Assembly: GCA_027488135.1 (NCBI GenBank)
Contig: JAIYCH010000011.1
Location: forward strand, 25,909-89,908
Direction: 5' to 3'
Source: Saprospiraceae bacterium
Lineage (GTDB): Bacteria; Bacteroidota; Bacteroidia; Chitinophagales; Saprospiraceae
DNA length: 64,000 nucleotides
The position numbers and the translations under genes were made by a program. The notes below the pieces were generated by a model, which was not told where the DNA came from, did not search any database, and saw only the letters and a list, made by a program, of their open reading frames with translations. Positions 40,357 through 48,874 of the stretch are shown here, piece by piece; the stretch's first letter is position 1; each line of letters starts with the position of its first letter.

Positions 40357-42153
40357 ATGCAGATGAAAAAAATATTTTGGATAAGCGCTTTTTGCTTACC
40401 GATGATACTTCAGGGACAAACCTTGATCCCTCTGGAAGATTTATCGTTCTTTAAATCTACCGGAAAAACAAATTGGAAATTAGCTAAGGATGCTTCTGCT
40501 GATCTTTCAAAAAAAGATATATTTACCCTTACACCTGGCACAGGAGTTTTGGTAAATCTACCTTCTGAAGGTAATATGTCAAATCTTCATTCGGCGAATG
40601 AATACGGAGACGTTGACATAAGCTTTGATTTTATGATGTCCGCTCATTCTAATTCCGGATTTTATTTACAGGGTAGATATGAGGTTCAATTATTAGATTC
40701 ATGGGGTGTTTTAAATCCCACGAGCGCAGATTGTGGTGGTATATATCAAAGATTTAAGCAAGGAAAACCAGGCGGAACTTACGAGGGTTATGCACCCAGG
40801 GTAAACGCGTGTCTGGCTCCCGGATTATGGCAACACCTGGATATTTCTTTTCAAGCACCAAGGTTTGATGGTAATGGAAAAAAAATATCGGATGCAAAAA
40901 TGATTCAAATTAAGCTTAACGGTGCCATCATTCATGAAAATGTAAGTCTAAGCGGTCCTACAGGTGGTTCAATCTCTGAAATGGAAACAGAAAAAGGTCC
41001 TTTTGTTATACAAGGAGATCATGGATCAGTGGCTTTTAGACATTTCAGTGTAAAAGACCAGAGCGACAAACCTGCCTTTTTAGATCCTGTTAATTATCAG
41101 GTTTATTTTGGAGAATTTAAAGGTCGCGAAGAATTGTCAGCTAAGAAACCTGAGGTTACGGGAATTACAGATAAACTTACCTGGGATCTTACCTCAAATA
41201 CTTCTCAATTTGCAAATAGTTTAAAAACGATGCTGAATATTCCCACCGCTGGTGAACATAGAGTTGAATTTGAAATTAAAGGAAAGTATTTTATTCAGAT
41301 AAATGGCAAAGAGGTTTTTGTTGAACCCAAAGAGGAAGATAATTATCGAAGAACACTTCTCCTTAACTTGCCTGCAGGAAAAGTTCCGTTTGAAATAACA
41401 CAAATTAAAACAAATAAAAGTGTGAATAATAATTTGGGCTTTTGGATAAGCGGTCCAAATTTCAGAAATACCGCCCTTCATAGCACCGGCTCTTATTTAT
41501 CGACATCGACCGGTGAGGAAATTACCCTAGATGCAAGTGCTCCCAGAGTTTTTCGTTCCTTCATGGATGTAATGAAAAATGGTAAAAGAATAAAAAGAGT
41601 AGTCCATTCAGTGAATGTGGGAAGTCCTGATAAATTGCATTACACCTTTGATCTGGATAATGCCAATATAGTTCAGGTTTGGAAAGGAAATTTTTTAAAT
41701 ACAACCCCAATGTGGGATGATCGTGGCGATGGTTCATCCAGACCACTAGGTGCTGTTTTAACGCTTTCACCTAATGCTTTTTTTACCAGTAAATCAACCG
41801 TATTTAGTCAGGATAATTTAGGTGAAAATCTACTTATAAAAGGATACGAAATTGATGCTGAGGATATACCAACTTTCAATTATATGATTGATGGTGCTGA
41901 TATTCTTGACAAAACGGTTATAGTTAATAAAAAGCATTTCCAAAGAACACTAACGATAAAAAATCCTAATCCCAATCACGTATGTAGACTTGCCGTGGGC
42001 AGTGACATTACAAAAACAGGGGAAAACAGATATCTTATAGATGGCAAAGCCTATTATATCGAAGTCTCAGGTGCAACGATTGAAACGGGAGACAATCAAA
42101 AAGCTTTGGTTGTTCCAGCTTCAGAAAAAGTTCAATATTCAATTATTTGGTAA
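40357..42153 (+). CDS. Secreted DUF1080 (3-keto-disaccharide hydrolase-like) protein
   Basis: 598 residues with a signal peptide ending LQGQ (the second ATG, two codons in, is equally possible). Residues about 20-235 are the DUF1080 jelly-roll (SGFYLQGRYEVQLLDSWG, CGGIYQRF, PGLWQHLDISFQAPRFD, IVIQGDHG-like), a family that includes 3-keto-disaccharide hydrolases/hydratases. Residues about 245-370 resemble a PA14-like module. The C-terminal part (VQVWKGNFLNTTPMWDDRGDGSSRPLG) is typical of secreted proteins found with cytochrome c partners. The next gene, 18 bp away, carries a cytochrome c domain. It probably acts on oxidised sugars in the periplasm or at the cell surface. Confidence 0.8.
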   Translation: MQMKKIFWISAFCLPMILQGQTLIPLEDLSFFKSTGKTNWKLAKDASADLSKKDIFTLTPGTGVLVNLPSEGNMSNLHSANEYGDVDISFDFMMSAHSNSGFYLQGRYEVQLLDSWGVLNPTSADCGGIYQRFKQGKPGGTYEGYAPRVNACLAPGLWQHLDISFQAPRFDGNGKKISDAKMIQIKLNGAIIHENVSLSGPTGGSISEMETEKGPFVIQGDHGSVAFRHFSVKDQSDKPAFLDPVNYQVYFGEFKGREELSAKKPEVTGITDKLTWDLTSNTSQFANSLKTMLNIPTAGEHRVEFEIKGKYFIQINGKEVFVEPKEEDNYRRTLLLNLPAGKVPFEITQIKTNKSVNNNLGFWISGPNFRNTALHSTGSYLSTSTGEEITLDASAPRVFRSFMDVMKNGKRIKRVVHSVNVGSPDKLHYTFDLDNANIVQVWKGNFLNTTPMWDDRGDGSSRPLGAVLTLSPNAFFTSKSTVFSQDNLGENLLIKGYEIDAEDIPTFNYMIDGADILDKTVIVNKKHFQRTLTIKNPNPNHVCRLAVGSDITKTGENRYLIDGKAYYIEVSGATIETGDNQKALVVPASEKVQYSIIW

Positions 42154-42171
42154 ATCATCAATGACCATAAC

Positions 42172-44109
42172 ATGAAAAGCAATCTTTTAATTCTACTTTT
42201 TTTATATTCATTTTCTGTTTTTGCTCAAGATCCAACAGAAAACGATTACTACAGAATAGCAAAAATAGCTATTCCTGAGGGTATTATATTGGAGGCAGGT
42301 GGCATGGCAACCATGGCAAATGGCAATGTAGTGGTTTCTTCCAGACGGGGAGATGTTTACATCGTCGAAAATCCATATTCAAATAAGCCCTATTTCCGGA
42401 AATTTGCGACGGGCTTGCATGAAATATTAGGCTTAGCCATAAAGGATGATATCATTTATTGTGCGCAGCGAGGTGAATTAACACGCCTGATTGACAAAAA
42501 TAATGATGGCAAGGCAGACAAATATGAAACCGTTTATTCCTGGCCCATCTCAGGTCATTACCATGAATATTCTTACGGACCCAAAATAGGTCCTGATGGT
42601 TCTTTTTATGTGACTGCCAATGTTGCCTTTGGCAGCTCTGACTGGTGGGCAGGAAAATCACTCGTTCCATGGAGAGGTTGGACAATGAAAATTAGTGCCG
42701 ACGGAAAAATGGAGCCTTTTGCCGCTGGTATGCGCTCTCCCTGTGGTATTGGAATGATTAACGGTGACTTTTTTTACGGTGATAATCAAGGGGATTGGCA
42801 AGGTTCAGGATTCATTTCTCATGTGGAAAAAGGTGACTTTTTAGGTCATCCAGCTTCTCTTGCTTGGGCCGATAACCCTAATTCACCCGTAAAAATGAGG
42901 AAAGAAGAAATTTTTTCACTGGTAGATCCACGTGATAATCCGAGAGTTAAACCAGAGTATGTTGAAAAGGAGGCTTTACCTCAAACCACCATATTTGATA
43001 TGAGTAAAGCGATACCCGAAAAAGGCATAAAACCACCCGCAGTTTGGCTTCCTCACGGTGTTTTAGGCGTTTCTACCTCTGAAATTATTGCCGATGAAAC
43101 CAAGGGAGGTTTCGGTCCTTTTTCTGGACAACTTTTTGTCGGTGATCAGGGAATGTCAAAAATAGCCAGGGTTTTTCTTGAAAAAGTAAACGGCCAATAT
43201 CAAGGTGCCGCGTTCGACTTTCGCTCAGGATTCAGATCAGGGGTATTGAGAATGTCATGGGGAAATGACCACAGTTTATTTGTTGGGGGTACAAATAGAG
43301 GTTGGGGATCTATCGGTAACGAAGCTTTCGGTCTCGAAAGACTTATTTTTACCGGAAAAATGCCTTTTGAAATGAAATCAGTGAAGGCTATGCCTGACGG
43401 ATTTGAGATTGAGTTTACCCTTCCCGTGAATAAAAAATTAGCCGCTGATGTTAATAATTATGACGTCAGTAGTTTTACCTATAAATATCATCCTGTATAT
43501 GGCAGCCCTATGGTTAATATAGGTGAAAATCCTGTCCGAGGTGCTATGGTCTCTGAAGATGGACTGAAAGTAAGAATCGTCGTGGATGCACTTAGAGCGG
43601 GTTACATTCATGCGGTAGTACCTGAAGGTGTTCTTTCTCAAAACGAAAGCTTGCCTCTATTGCATAAAACAGCTTACTATACTTTAAACGCGATTCCTTC
43701 TGGAAGTAAAGCTAATATCACACTGGTAACACCAAAATCGAAGGCAGAAAGAGAAAGAATTGACGCAGGAAAACAGGTGAATTCACCAGATAATCAAATG
43801 AAAGAGGCAGCTCCTAAAGGTACACCAAAACCAAGCTCTTCGACAAGTTCTGTTATTTCTGATAAAGAAGCTATGGCCTTGTTAACAAAACATACTTGCG
43901 TTGCTTGTCATAAGGAGAAAGAACGGGCAGTTGGTCCTTCTTTTGTCGATATTGCTAAACGCAAATATACAGTGGCTGAAATGGAGGCTCTTATCGTTAT
44001 GCCAAAGCCAGAAAACTGGCCAGATTACGCAACGCCTATGGCGCCCATGGGTCATGTCCCTCGTGCCGATATCCGCAAACTTGCCGCCTGGATTAATACC
44101 AGAAAATAA
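42172..44109 (+). CDS. Secreted beta-propeller protein with C-terminal cytochrome c domain
   Basis: 645 residues. Signal peptide ending VFAQ (about 18). Residues about 20-480 are a sorbosone-dehydrogenase/PVC-type membrane-bound dehydrogenase-like propeller (GLAIKDDIIYCAQRGELTRLIDKNNDGKADKYE, GMRSPCGIGMINGDFFYGDNQGDWQGSG). A low-complexity Pro/Ser linker follows, then a class I cytochrome c domain (about 560-645) with heme motif CVACH and probable distal Met in TPMAPMGH. It could accept electrons from sugar oxidation, such as that of the GMC enzyme at 22895-24622. It is co-transcribed with the DUF1080 gene. Confidence 0.83.
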   Translation: MKSNLLILLFLYSFSVFAQDPTENDYYRIAKIAIPEGIILEAGGMATMANGNVVVSSRRGDVYIVENPYSNKPYFRKFATGLHEILGLAIKDDIIYCAQRGELTRLIDKNNDGKADKYETVYSWPISGHYHEYSYGPKIGPDGSFYVTANVAFGSSDWWAGKSLVPWRGWTMKISADGKMEPFAAGMRSPCGIGMINGDFFYGDNQGDWQGSGFISHVEKGDFLGHPASLAWADNPNSPVKMRKEEIFSLVDPRDNPRVKPEYVEKEALPQTTIFDMSKAIPEKGIKPPAVWLPHGVLGVSTSEIIADETKGGFGPFSGQLFVGDQGMSKIARVFLEKVNGQYQGAAFDFRSGFRSGVLRMSWGNDHSLFVGGTNRGWGSIGNEAFGLERLIFTGKMPFEMKSVKAMPDGFEIEFTLPVNKKLAADVNNYDVSSFTYKYHPVYGSPMVNIGENPVRGAMVSEDGLKVRIVVDALRAGYIHAVVPEGVLSQNESLPLLHKTAYYTLNAIPSGSKANITLVTPKSKAERERIDAGKQVNSPDNQMKEAAPKGTPKPSSSTSSVISDKEAMALLTKHTCVACHKEKERAVGPSFVDIAKRKYTVAEMEALIVMPKPENWPDYATPMAPMGHVPRADIRKLAAWINTRK

Positions 44110-44125
44110 GATTATTCTAAATAAT

Positions 44126-44162
44126 AAAAAAAAGCGATAATTTAAATTGTCGCTTTTTTTTT
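44126..44162 (+). terminator. Rho-independent terminator after the cytochrome c gene
   Basis: AAAAAAAAGCGA ... TCGCTTTTTTTT inverted repeat with an internal AATTTAAATT palindrome, beginning 16 bp past the stop codon and ending in a T tract. Confidence 0.85.
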
Positions 44163-44355
44163 ATTGTCTTTTTTAATATTTAGGAGTTAATAAAAAATTA
44201 ATACTCAGATATATATATTAATAAAAAAGATGCATTGGAAGTATGAATATATCAATTAATTAAAAATTCTAACAGTATCAATGGCAACATATAATAATAT
44301 ACTATGTTCTAAACGTTAGTTATTTTTATATTTTTGATTTTTATCTCCCAAACCC

Positions 44356-45642
44356 ATGAAGAAATATTTTTTTTGTTTCCTGATTTTTTGTGGTTGCTCC
44401 AAAACATCAGATAATATAAATCCTACCGTGAAAATTTCCATTTCAACGGATGCGGTGATTGAAATTACATCCACCACCGCAAAAAGTGGTGGCAATATTT
44501 CTGCCGACGGCGGGGCAAGTGTAACTGCTCGTGGTATAGTTTGGGCAACAAGTCAGAATCCAACGATAGCATTATCTACAAAGACAACTAACGGCACTGG
44601 TACAGGCACTTTTACTTCAGAATTAACTTCTTTAGCTGCAAACACAACTTATTATGTGAGAGCTTATGCAACGTACATTGCAGGTACCGCTTATGGCAAC
44701 GAGGTAACCTTTAAGACAATTGCAGCGCAAACAATAACCGTTCCAACGCTTAACACGACATCAGCGAGCTCGATAACTCAATCTACAGCAAGCAGTGGTG
44801 GCAATATTTCTGCCGACGGCGGGGCAAGTGTAACAGCTCGTGGTATAGTTTGGGCAACAAGTCAGAATCCAACGATAGCATTATCTACAAAGACAACTAA
44901 CGGCACTGGTACAGGCGCTTTTACCTCGGAATTAACTTCTTTAGCTGCAAACACTACCTATTATGTAAGAGCATATGCAACGAATAGCGCAGGCACCGCT
45001 TATGGCAACGAGGTAACCTTTAAGACAAGTGCAGTGGTAACAAATGCTGGGGTGACTGACCTTTGTGGAAAAACCTACAAAGAAATAATAATTGGTAATC
45101 AAACATGGACATCAGAAAATTTATCCACTTGTAAATATAGAAATGGGGATCCCATACCACATGTTAAAGATGACGCAACCTGGGCTTCACTAACAACTGG
45201 GGCCTATTGTTACTTCAATAACGATTCAGTAAAATATGCAGCTATTTACGGTAAAATTTATAATTGGCATGCCGTAAATGATAGTAGAGGTTTAGCACCG
45301 GCAGGTTGGCACATACCAACACAATCAGAAATGACTACCATGATAAATACATTGGGCGGCGCTGCTACTGCAGGTGGAAAAATGAAAACTACAGGAACAA
45401 CCTATTGTTCCACCAATACTTCCGCGTCAAACACCAGCGGATTTTCAGGACTTCCCGCTGGTGATCGAAGAGGATTTAATGGTGTATTTAATAATCTTGG
45501 CGTATTTGGAGGTTTCTGGAGTAGTACGCAATTTGATAGCTCAAATTCGTGGAATTTCCGATTATATTGTAATAACGCAGAAGCAACTATTGGAAATGAT
45601 GGAAAACGCCACGGATTTTCAGTAAGAATCATTAAAGATTAA
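44356..45642 (+). CDS. Lipoprotein with duplicated FN3-like repeats and FISUMP domain
   Basis: 428 residues. A signal peptide with lipobox (IFCGC) is followed by two Ig/FN3-like repeats with a 103-residue period, almost identical over 78 residues (SGGNISADGGASVTARGIVW ... YGNEVTFKT). From about 232 to the end is the Fibrobacter succinogenes major paralogous (FISUMP) domain: GKTYKEIIIGNQTWTSENL, GKIYNWHAV, LAPAGWHIPTQSE, GFSGLPAGDR, FWSSTQ, HGFSVRIIKD. It is probably a surface-exposed adhesion or carbohydrate-related lipoprotein of unknown role. Its last codons lie inside a palindrome shared with the convergent ArsR-ArsM gene. Confidence 0.87.
   Translation: MKKYFFCFLIFCGCSKTSDNINPTVKISISTDAVIEITSTTAKSGGNISADGGASVTARGIVWATSQNPTIALSTKTTNGTGTGTFTSELTSLAANTTYYVRAYATYIAGTAYGNEVTFKTIAAQTITVPTLNTTSASSITQSTASSGGNISADGGASVTARGIVWATSQNPTIALSTKTTNGTGTGAFTSELTSLAANTTYYVRAYATNSAGTAYGNEVTFKTSAVVTNAGVTDLCGKTYKEIIIGNQTWTSENLSTCKYRNGDPIPHVKDDATWASLTTGAYCYFNNDSVKYAAIYGKIYNWHAVNDSRGLAPAGWHIPTQSEMTTMINTLGGAATAGGKMKTTGTTYCSTNTSASNTSGFSGLPAGDRRGFNGVFNNLGVFGGFWSSTQFDSSNSWNFRLYCNNAEATIGNDGKRHGFSVRIIKD
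44485..45027 (+). repeat. Tandem 309-bp-period intragenic repeat (two near-identical 234-bp copies)
   Basis: Copies at 44485-44718 and 44794-45027 differ at only a handful of positions, mostly silent or conservative, while the 75-bp spacer is not repeated. This encodes the duplicated FN3-like modules and indicates recent duplication or gene conversion. Confidence 0.92.
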
Positions 45643-45652
45643 TGATTCTTAC
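45622..45652. terminator. Bidirectional terminator palindrome spanning both convergent stop codons
   Basis: Perfect 14-bp arms GTAAGAATCATTAA / TTAATGATTCTTAC with a 3-nt loop. The FISUMP gene stop (45640-45642) and the arsRM stop (45649-45651) both lie within the hairpin. A short T run (45657-45661) follows on the plus strand. Confidence 0.65.
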
Positions 45653-46776
45653 ACCGGTTTTTCTGCATAGACGGTAACACTGAAAATACCTGTATTTCCA
45701 TTTTTAAAATCCGACAGTGCTGTATTATTAAGGTATTTACTCAAAATATCATCAGGAATAATAATTGATTTTTCCTTTTGAACGGAAATGTTTAAGAAGC
45801 CATTCGTTGAAATAAGCGCTAAATAATCCTCTTTTTGAATAGCCCCTGAAACACAACCGGCATACATTTCTGCATCCTTTTGTAAATTTTCTGGCAATTC
45901 CCCAATGAGCACTACATCAGAAATACTGAAATGGCCCCCAGGCTTTAAAACCCGATAAATCTCTTTGATAACACCTTCCTTATTTGGCACCAGATTGAGG
46001 ACGCAATTACTTACCACCACATCGGCAACATTTGATTCGACAGGCATCTCCTCAATATCTCCTTGCAGAAAATGGACGTTGGTAAATCCGAGCTTTTTTG
46101 CATTGACCCTCGCCTTTTCTATCATAGCCGTCGTGAAATCAATGCCAATAACGTTCCCTGTTTCACCAACTTCTTCGCGAGCAATAAAACAATCATTTCC
46201 AGCACCGCTTCCTAAATCAATGACCGTATTTCCTTTTTGTATTTTTGCATATTGTGTAGGTAATCCACAACCTAAACCCAAATCAGCATCCGGATTATAT
46301 CCTAATAGATCAGTGTAATCATCGGTCATAATATTATAAACCTCTGTAGAACAACCTCCTGCACCACAACAAGATGATTGATTGACCTCTTTTTCCTGCA
46401 AAGCAATTTCACTGTATTTTTGCTTTACAATCTCCTTGAGCTGAACATCCGTTTTCATTTTCTCTAATTTAAAATGTTTGAAAAAATCAATCCACATCGA
46501 TTGTACCTGCTCCCATTTTTGGTCGTCGATACAATAACAAACTTTAGTGCCTTCAATTTCCCCCTTTACTAATCCAACTGATTTTAATTCTTTTAAATGT
46601 TGAGAAACGGTACTCTGAGAAAGCGGCAATTCATCTACGATATCACCGCAAATACAAGCATTCCTTGATTTCAGTAAGTTAAGAATGGCTATTCTTGCTG
46701 GATGAGCTAATGCTTTTGCATATTTAGCTATCTCAATTTCTGTGTGAATAAAATCAGTCGGTTTGGAGTCAATCAT
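45649..46776 (-). CDS. ArsR repressor fused to arsenite S-adenosylmethionine methyltransferase (ArsM)
   Basis: 375 residues from the ATG at 46776; an upstream TTG lies in the operator and is rejected. Residues 1-105 are an ArsR/SmtB winged helix (KALAHPARIAILNLLKSR, LSQSTVSQHLKELKSVGLV) with possible As(III) thiols C41, C43, C80 and C82. Residues about 107-375 are ArsM: CCGAGGC (136-142), SAM motif VIDLGSGAGND (185-195), and the three catalytic cysteines C170 (GLGCGLP), C248 (SNCVLNL) and C298 (YAGCVSGA). Met107 begins a KMKTDVQLKEIVKQKYSEIA stretch that looks like the usual start of stand-alone ArsM, so two normally separate genes are joined in frame. It should methylate and regulate in response to arsenite. 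No other ars gene is nearby. Confidence 0.88.
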   Translation of the reverse strand: MIDSKPTDFIHTEIEIAKYAKALAHPARIAILNLLKSRNACICGDIVDELPLSQSTVSQHLKELKSVGLVKGEIEGTKVCYCIDDQKWEQVQSMWIDFFKHFKLEKMKTDVQLKEIVKQKYSEIALQEKEVNQSSCCGAGGCSTEVYNIMTDDYTDLLGYNPDADLGLGCGLPTQYAKIQKGNTVIDLGSGAGNDCFIAREEVGETGNVIGIDFTTAMIEKARVNAKKLGFTNVHFLQGDIEEMPVESNVADVVVSNCVLNLVPNKEGVIKEIYRVLKPGGHFSISDVVLIGELPENLQKDAEMYAGCVSGAIQKEDYLALISTNGFLNISVQKEKSIIIPDDILSKYLNNTALSDFKNGNTGIFSVTVYAEKPV

Positions 46777-46782
46777 AAACAG

Positions 46783-46816
46783 CAAATATTAATCGTAAAA
46801 TTACGATTAATATTTG
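46783..46816. promoter_or_regulatory. Perfect palindromic operator, probable ArsR binding site
   Basis: Arms CAAATATTAATCGTAA (46783-46798) and TTACGATTAATATTTG (46801-46816) are perfect inverted repeats of 16 bp separated by AA, ending 6 bp upstream of the ArsR-ArsM ATG. Position and symmetry fit autorepression by the ArsR domain, relieved by arsenite. Confidence 0.75.
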
Positions 46817-46882
46817 TAAATATCCATACAACAAAAAAAATGTTTCAAAAAGGATGGCCCTTAAAGAGGAAGGAATTAAAAC

Positions 46883-48787
46883 TCAGGCTTCTGCCAATAC
46901 TATCAAAAAGTCACCTTGTTCAAACTTTATTTGATTAGATTTTATTGGATTCAGTACAATCCCAAATTTACCATTATTCACTATCTCAGGTTGTAAGGAT
47001 CTAAATCCAATGGCGGTATGTCCCAGGTTGGAGGCACTTTCGATTACCTGATAAAAATCTACCGGTTTAGACAAATCCAGATATTCTTCCACAGGATTTA
47101 AATAAATCTCAGCACCTTCATCACTAAATAAATTTTCGTAAACCATTTCTAAATCCTTATTTTCAGCAATTTGCGTCATAAGAAGACTTAACAAATTATC
47201 ACTAACAATAAAATCATCTGCTTTTGCCACCTCGGCGAGTTCTCTATTTTGAACATCCAGCATTTCCGATACCACTGAAAAATCCTTTCCAGCTTTTTCT
47301 GAAATATCTCTTAAATGTACTAGACAAATAAGGGTAATTGCATCGGAGATTTGAATACTACCCTTATTCATATAACTTAAAACAATAATATGATTGAATG
47401 AATCAATTCGTAACTCGTCCAATGTATTTCTATCATTAATATTGCCATGTTTAAAATAAAGCGTAATATTCTGAAGTTCCTCAGAAAGCAATGTAAGAGA
47501 ATCTTTAATATCATCAATTTCGCCCAAAATACTTACAGAAGAACCTTTAACAACGTAGTGATCTAATTCTTCAATAATCTTTTTTCCTTTATCGTTCCAT
47601 CCTAAAATCAAGGTTGTTTCAAGCTCTTTCTCCTTTTTAGGAGCCGGTATGAAGTTTACAGGCAAAATTTCTTTAGGAATGAGCAGTCTGTTAATTTTAC
47701 TATCATCCTGCGCAATTATAATGAGCTGATCTTCCTTTTTTATAATATAATTCATGTCCGGATTTAGTAAAACCTTTCTATCACCAGTAAAAACACCCAT
47801 AACACAAGAGTCTTCAAAAGAATATAAACATTGTTTAAATGTCAAACCAATGAGACCCCGGTCGGAATAAAAATAGATTTCGTCTCCTTCAAATTGCAAT
47901 AACTCTGAATAAATGATGCTTAACCCTGATTGTCTGCAAGTTTGGGCTGTTAATTTAGAAATTAAATCAGAAGAGAACACATACGAAACCTCTTTTCCAC
48001 CTACTAAATTAGCAACTTGTTTATTTTCATTATCTTTAATTTCTGCAACGATATGATAGGGTATTTTCTTCCGGTTTTTATTTCCCGTTATGCTAAGTAC
48101 AGATTTAATCACTTGATTATCAGGATTTTCTTCGTTTTCAGGACTTAGAAGGATGATAGCTTTGGCTTCATTATAATTCACCATTTGTAAGTCTTGAAAA
48201 TTTAAAGGATTTCCACTCCGGACAATTATTTTAGAAGTTTTAGTATCCAGAATTCTACTGCGAATATCATCTTCAATTTCAACTTTGTCTAAATCGGCAA
48301 GAATGACTATAACTGCCTTTTTCTGGCTTTCATTTGCAAGGCACGACTCAGAAATAACGGAATAAATCATAGAGCTATACCCTAAAATCAAGGTATGATT
48401 GGTTTCAATAACTTTTGATTTGCCCTTTCTTAGATTGGAAATACTTTCATCAATTCCACTTGATATGGAACCAATAAGGGAAGAGAAAATGAAAAGACCT
48501 GCAATGGTTATAAGCAACATGAAAAGACGGAACGCCCAGCCTTCATCCCCTGTTACGGTACCAGCGTCGAGCACTCTCATAAGACTTTGCCAAATTCCTT
48601 CAATCAAATCAAAAGGTTCATTTTCTATTGGATTTGCACTTAGTCCAAATATAAAAAGGATAAAACCTGCTATTATTACCAATAGAAAAGTAACCAATGC
48701 TAACCATGAAATAATGGCTATTGGTCCATTTGAGAGGGTATTATCAAAATTATATCTTAATTTTTCTTTGAAGCTTGCCTTTGTCAT
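46883..48787 (-). CDS. CASTOR/POLLUX-like ion channel with TrkA-N-like regulatory domains
   Basis: 634 residues. Two main transmembrane helices (about 22-48 and 85-110) flank a pore loop containing LDAGTVTGDEGWAF, the characteristic filter region of CASTOR/POLLUX/DMI1-type channels. The cytoplasmic part has repeated Rossmann RCK-like domains (TLILGYSSMIYSVI near 130; LETTLILGWNDKGKKIIEEL near 390) and C-terminal RCK-like sheets. Plant homologues are nuclear-envelope cation channels in symbiosis signalling; bacterial members are presumed K+ or Ca2+-gated channels. It is upstream of arsR-arsM on the same strand, but the operator between them suggests separate control. Confidence 0.85.
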   Translation of the reverse strand: MTKASFKEKLRYNFDNTLSNGPIAIISWLALVTFLLVIIAGFILFIFGLSANPIENEPFDLIEGIWQSLMRVLDAGTVTGDEGWAFRLFMLLITIAGLFIFSSLIGSISSGIDESISNLRKGKSKVIETNHTLILGYSSMIYSVISESCLANESQKKAVIVILADLDKVEIEDDIRSRILDTKTSKIIVRSGNPLNFQDLQMVNYNEAKAIILLSPENEENPDNQVIKSVLSITGNKNRKKIPYHIVAEIKDNENKQVANLVGGKEVSYVFSSDLISKLTAQTCRQSGLSIIYSELLQFEGDEIYFYSDRGLIGLTFKQCLYSFEDSCVMGVFTGDRKVLLNPDMNYIIKKEDQLIIIAQDDSKINRLLIPKEILPVNFIPAPKKEKELETTLILGWNDKGKKIIEELDHYVVKGSSVSILGEIDDIKDSLTLLSEELQNITLYFKHGNINDRNTLDELRIDSFNHIIVLSYMNKGSIQISDAITLICLVHLRDISEKAGKDFSVVSEMLDVQNRELAEVAKADDFIVSDNLLSLLMTQIAENKDLEMVYENLFSDEGAEIYLNPVEEYLDLSKPVDFYQVIESASNLGHTAIGFRSLQPEIVNNGKFGIVLNPIKSNQIKFEQGDFLIVLAEA

Positions 48788-48837
48788 AATTATCTAAACT
48801 TTAATTAAATGTAGTGAAATTATTAATTTTCACGAAT

Positions 48838-48845
48838 TAAATTTG
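48838..48845 (+). promoter_or_regulatory. Candidate -7 promoter element (TAAATTTG) for the TonB receptor gene
   Basis: TAAATTTG matches TAnnTTTG, 30 bp before the ATG at 48875. No -33 TTTG is seen. Confidence 0.4.
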
Positions 48846-48874
48846 ATTAATTTATAAAATTATTATTTTTAGAA

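Noticed and set aside
46777..46785. TTG start for the ArsR-ArsM gene
   Set aside because: It lies inside the palindromic operator; an ATG three codons later gives a normal ArsR start.
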